Assembly: GCA_023374025.1 (NCBI GenBank)
Contig: SIJG01000104.1
Location: 329,485-393,484 of the forward strand
Origin: Heterodera schachtii
Taxonomy: Eukaryota > Nematoda > Chromadorea > Rhabditida > Heteroderidae
DNA: 64,000 bases
Direction: 5' to 3'
The notes beneath the pieces are model-generated. The model did not search any database, was not told where the DNA came from, and saw only the letters and a program-made list of their open reading frames with translations. Shown in pieces: positions 60,144 to 64,000 of this stretch (the stretch's first letter is position 1; each line of letters starts with the position of its first letter). The position numbers and the translations under genes are program-made.

Positions 60144-60280
60144 ACTCGAAAATTTGAGTGAAAAAGGAGGCACCTGACCTTTTAAAACGGTCTAAATCAC
60201 ACAAATTTGATATCATTCGAAAGCTCTTGACGAGCTAAGTCTAAAAATCAAGGAATTAAGTCGAACCAATGCCATCTAGG

Positions 60281-60304
60281 CACTGGGACAACTGAGTCCC
60301 AGTG
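60281..60304. other. Perfect 9-bp-stem hairpin
   Basis: CACTGGGAC (60281-60289) pairs with GTCCCAGTG (60296-60304) across AACTGA. Confidence 0.85.
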
Positions 60305-60395
60305 AAAATGGACAATTCAGTACCAAAAAATAATAAACGGGAAATAACAATTTAAAAGCAAAATTTCGCAAAAGGGAGCATGCGAAGACGGAGCA

Positions 60396-60580
60396 AGTAG
60401 TGGGGCGAGACGGAGGGCGGAGGAAAAAGTCTGACGAGCGCCACAGGCGGTTGACTGCGGGGGCCCGAAGGGCCCCCGCCAATCAGTCAACCGCCTGCGG
60501 ATCACGCGCGGACTTCTTCCGTAGCCCGTAGTCTCGCCCCACCTACTGGCCGCCGTAGTCGAGTGTGCGGCGGTTTTTTA
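60396..60580. repeat. GC-rich foldback element with two embedded hairpins
   Basis: Left arm 60396-60456 (AGTAGTGGGGCGAGAC ... AGGCGGTTGACTG) is matched in reverse complement by 60483-60547 (CAGTCAACCGCCT ... GTCTCGCCCCACCTACT) with mismatches in the middle. The apex is a perfect 10-bp stem GCGGGGGCCC/GGGCCCCCGC (60457-60466, 60470-60479) with a GAA triloop. Just beyond the right arm, CCGCCG (60551-60556) and CGGCGG form another stem followed by TTTTTT, a layout like an RNA polymerase III stop. The minus ORFs over this region (60276-60505) are palindrome by-products. No TSD was identified. Confidence 0.75.
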
Positions 60581-60599
60581 GCGCAATATGCAAATTCAA

Positions 60600-61415
60600 A
60601 CTTTTATATTTGATGTTGTTTTCCCATTTTTTTGACTACTGGTTTAAAAATAGTTTTAACGATTTTGAGGACCCGTATCATGCGTCGGTTTTTCAGTTTG
60701 TTAATTTTGACATATATTTATTTTTATGAAATATTATCTTAATTAGTCTTTATTCTCTTACATTCATGTCAATCAGAACGTGAAAATTTGCATTTCATTG
60801 ACGGTTTAAAAAAAGATTTTATTTGTAATGCTTTCAATTTATTTGTTTTGGTTTTAAATAAATATTCTAATTTTAATTACTTTTAAAAAATCGAAGATTC
60901 TTTCACTTAAAATTAATTAAATGTTAACAAATTTATAACATTTTTATGAATAATAAATTTTTTATTTTCCATTTTTTTTTGTCTTCTTCAAAATTTTCTT
61001 TTCCGCATGATTATAAATTACAATTTTTACTGAATATTATTATGCTTTATTATATAATTATTTTGCTTTTTTAGTATAAATGTTAAATTCTTTTCATTTG
61101 TCATATATCAAGGAGACAATAATTTTTGAATAAATATTAAATTTGAAAATTTTATTGAACTTTTTAATTTTCCAAGAATTCTTCCGTCATTTCATTTTAA
61201 AATGTGTCTTTTAATTATAATGAAAGTTTATTAGATAATTTATTTTTGATTCATTGTTTTTTAAGTTTTTGTATTTATAAACTATTCTTAATTTATTTGA
61301 TAAATTAATTTATTTGAGATTATTTTAATATTTCTTTGAAACTTTATTCAGATTGATTATCCATTTGTGTTTCAAATAATTATATTTTTTAATTCGATGT
61401 ACTTTCATCTATAAA
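60600..61415. other. AT-rich intergenic DNA, no gene seen
   Basis: T-rich sequence with no ORF or repeat of note. Confidence 0.65.
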
Positions 61416-61419
61416 ATTT

Positions 61420-61500
61420 GAAAATTTTTTATAAATAATTTTTTTAATTTTGGAAATTTTGGAAAATTTTTTATAAATAATTTTTTTAATTTTGGAAATT
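61420..61500. repeat. 42-bp tandem duplication
   Basis: Unit with TTTTATAAATAATTTTTTTA repeated at 61420 and 61462; the copies agree by eye. Confidence 0.8.
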
Positions 61501-64000
61501 TATATTTTCTCGTTTTTACGAATTTTAATTACTTATAATATTCACTTCTTGCCTCGTTGTCTGTCCTCTTCTTTCTATCGGAGAGGCAACGTTGACAAAA
61601 CTTTATTCTTCTGTTTATATCTTTTATTTTAATATTGTTTATTTGATTTGCTTTCATTGCATAATAATATTATATAAAATTAATTAATTCATGTTATTTT
61701 TTAACACATTTTTAATAATTATAACCATTTTTTTCTTTATCAATTTTATGTTTTTTTGAAGAATCCATTTTCTATATAAAAAACTCATAAAACATACGAT
61801 TCAAATTTATAATTTAAATAATTCAGCAATTTTTAAGAATTATTTATTTCTATTTTTTAGATGTGATATTTTTGTTAGTATTTTAGCGATTGGCTTTCGA
61901 ATATTAAATTATTAAATTTATTCGGGTGACGTAGAGCAAATAAATAAATTTTAATGCAAAAAATCTTTTAAATCATATCAATTCATGAAAAATACACTCA
62001 CCCCTAAGAATTCAAAAATTCTCCCACTTTTGATGCCCTAAAATAATTTTTTTAATAAAATTTTTGATTTAAAAATTGTCCTTATTCAAAAAAACTAAAA
62101 CATTTATACATTTATTTACAATTGAAATACAAACCAAAATTAAGATTTTTGGTTTATTTATGTTTTTGATCGTTTAAATTAATTAAAAATTAAATTTTAT
62201 TGACATAATTTTTTGATTTTTTTTTCAGTTTCAAAAAAAATTTATTTAATATAAATTTTCTTTTTCTTAAATAATTCATTATAGTAATAAATTTTTTCAT
62301 TTTTTAATATCACTACATAAATTGAGTTTGACAAGTTGCCTCGCGTAGTAAATTCTTTTTTTCTCTATTTTAATTTTTTGGTGAAATGAAATTTATACTA
62401 TTAAAATTGGTGTTGTTTTTTATGTTTTTTTAAATTTCCAATTAATTTACTTCTTTTTTTATTTTTCAATATATCTTTTTGTAAAATCATTTATTTTTTC
62501 TTTTCCTTCCTTAATGTTTTTACACAGATTAATTAATTGGTGTTTATCGTTGATTTGATTTTGCTAATTGTAAAATAATTTTTATTTTTATCTTTTCCTT
62601 TTGCACCATCTATTTAACATCATCTTAACATTCATTCAAATATTTACTTTTGATTTTTTTAATATATTTATTTTTATTTTTTAAAAATAAAATTAAATAA
62701 AAATTGTTCTTTTGGTTCGTAGAAAAATTGTGAAAGAAATAAAAGTGAAATATTTTAATTTTAAATATTTTTATTTCCCTTTTTTTTTGCTAAAAAGCTT
62801 TAATTTATAAATATTTCGCTCTATAAAAATTTAAATTTTGAAAACATTTTTTCCAATTTCTTATTCTCGTGGACATCTTTTTCAAATTTTCGTTTCTTGT
62901 CCCTTTTCAAGATTCCTATTTAATGAATTTTTACTAAAGTTTTTGAATACTACTATGACTTGCTATTTTGTTTTTGTTTAATATTTATGGTTTTTTATTT
63001 TGAAAAGAATATTATTTCATGCAAAAATTCATCATCTATGATATATAAATGTTATATTTTATATTAATTAATCAAATATAAGTTCTTATCCTTTTGCCTA
63101 CAAAATGGCATGGCAAGACATTATCGATAATAATGGCGGGGTATTTTGAATCATGAATATGTTTTGTTGAATTTTAAAATGTTCCACCCTAATTAATAAC
63201 TTTTGATGTTTACTTTTATATAGATCGATTACATTTATATTTTTAATTTTCTAACTGATTATTGATTTTTTATAAATTAATTTAATGCTTTGATTATGTT
63301 AGAAATATTTTTTTAAATATAAAGTATATTTTAATATTTTTCTTGGTGATGAACACACTTCTGTAATTGTTTGCTTGACATGACTCTTATTACAATTTTA
63401 TGGTTTCGTTAATATTTTAAGTTGTTTTTGAATAAAGAAAATTCTTAATAATATAAAAGGGTTAAAAAACAAATAAAATTTTATTTTTAATTTATTTTCT
63501 TTGTTAAGTTTGCTTTGCTCTATTATAATGAAATGCAAATTGAATTTATAATATTTGAAAATTAAACATTTATTAATTGTAATTTTCTTATAAGTATTAT
63601 AATATTCATATTATCCTAACTTTAGAATATGTGTTTTATTTATTTTTGCATTTATATTTTTGCTATCCTTAAAAGATTAGTTTAGTTTAAAAATAAAAAT
63701 TTTAATAATATTTTTTTCCATATTCTACAAAAACCTTAATTGAATTATCAAATTTTTATTTTCTAAAAACAAAAAACAAATTCCATAAGTAAAAATGACC
63801 AGAATAAGGCTAAAAAATTCCAAGATAAAGGCCCAAATCGGGGTGAGAAATGCCCAAAATAGGGGCAAAAATGGAAAATTGAGAGCTGTGATCGAAAATG
63901 TTACAAATTTTTTCATGAATTTTAAATAATTTTATATTATGGAGCGATTGTAACGGTAAACAAAAAGATTGGGCCGTGGAAAATTTTATGCGATTTGTTC
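61501..64000. other. AT-rich intergenic DNA, no gene seen
   Basis: A TTGCCTC...GAGGCAA inverted repeat lies at about 61552-61589. A TACACTCACCCCTAAGAATT patch near 61990 belongs to the dispersed repeat mentioned at 13.3 kb. The minus ORF at 63725-63916 covers a slightly GC-richer patch but has no recognisable motif. Confidence 0.55.

Noticed and set aside
60276..60505. Two minus ORFs (68 and 62 codons) over the GC island
   Set aside because: They read through the palindrome arms in different frames; composition follows the inverted repeat and no homology is apparent.

Overview
The window looks like 64 kb of extremely AT-rich, gene-poor eukaryotic nuclear DNA. Three things point to an invertebrate, most likely a nematode: A/T-dominated spacers throughout, a split gene with a 42-nt intron and TTTTAG-type acceptors, and a dense load of retrotransposons and miniature DNA transposons. 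The species cannot be fixed from sequence alone. Prokaryotic features (operons, Shine-Dalgarno sites, rRNA, CRISPR) are absent, and no tRNA was recognised.

Layout. 1-7.3 kb: AT-rich DNA with a Tc1/mariner-type relic (about 1.4-1.8 kb) and a clean hAT-type MITE (4594-4989, 8-bp target duplication). 7.3-9.1 kb, minus strand: the one host gene I can support. It consists of four exons whose splice phases agree and which encode the N-terminal ligand-binding half of a Cys-loop ligand-gated ion channel; the Cys-loop and membrane exons are not recognisable in the window. Two adjacent perfect hairpins lie 350 bp upstream. 11.6-13.05 kb: a decayed non-LTR retrotransposon (coiled-coil ORF1 piece plus endonuclease pieces) split by a degenerate GTGATCAGAGTGA-type repeat. 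13.1-30 kb: AT-rich DNA with short tandem repeats, an inverted dispersed pair (10.94 and 18.06 kb) and small GC-richer islands.

29.75-40.08 kb holds two nested Ty3/gypsy-type LTR retrotransposons in opposite orientation. The outer one is on the minus strand, with LTRs identical over 275 bp but coding sequence broken many times. The inner one is on the plus strand, with 237-bp LTRs differing by one base, a 5-bp GCATC target duplication, and an almost intact Gag-Pol carrying a single frameshift in the capsid region. The inner element sits inside the integrase reading frame of the outer one. Both use a TGGCGCAGTC primer-binding site and both carry in their untranslated leader a quasi-periodic array (about 28-30 nt) of small palindromes of the type GCCGAGTCGGC, punctuated by AGCAGT...ACTGCT hairpins. 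This shared leader architecture is the most unusual signal in the window.

40-64 kb: AT-rich DNA with alternating A-rich and T-rich blocks, a Tc1/mariner MITE with 168-bp terminal inverted repeats (47966-48483), a second 8-bp-TSD MITE (56578-57021), several recent tandem duplications of 42-62 bp, and a GC-rich foldback/hairpin cluster at 60.1-60.6 kb. All functional statements are from motif reading by eye; no database search was run.
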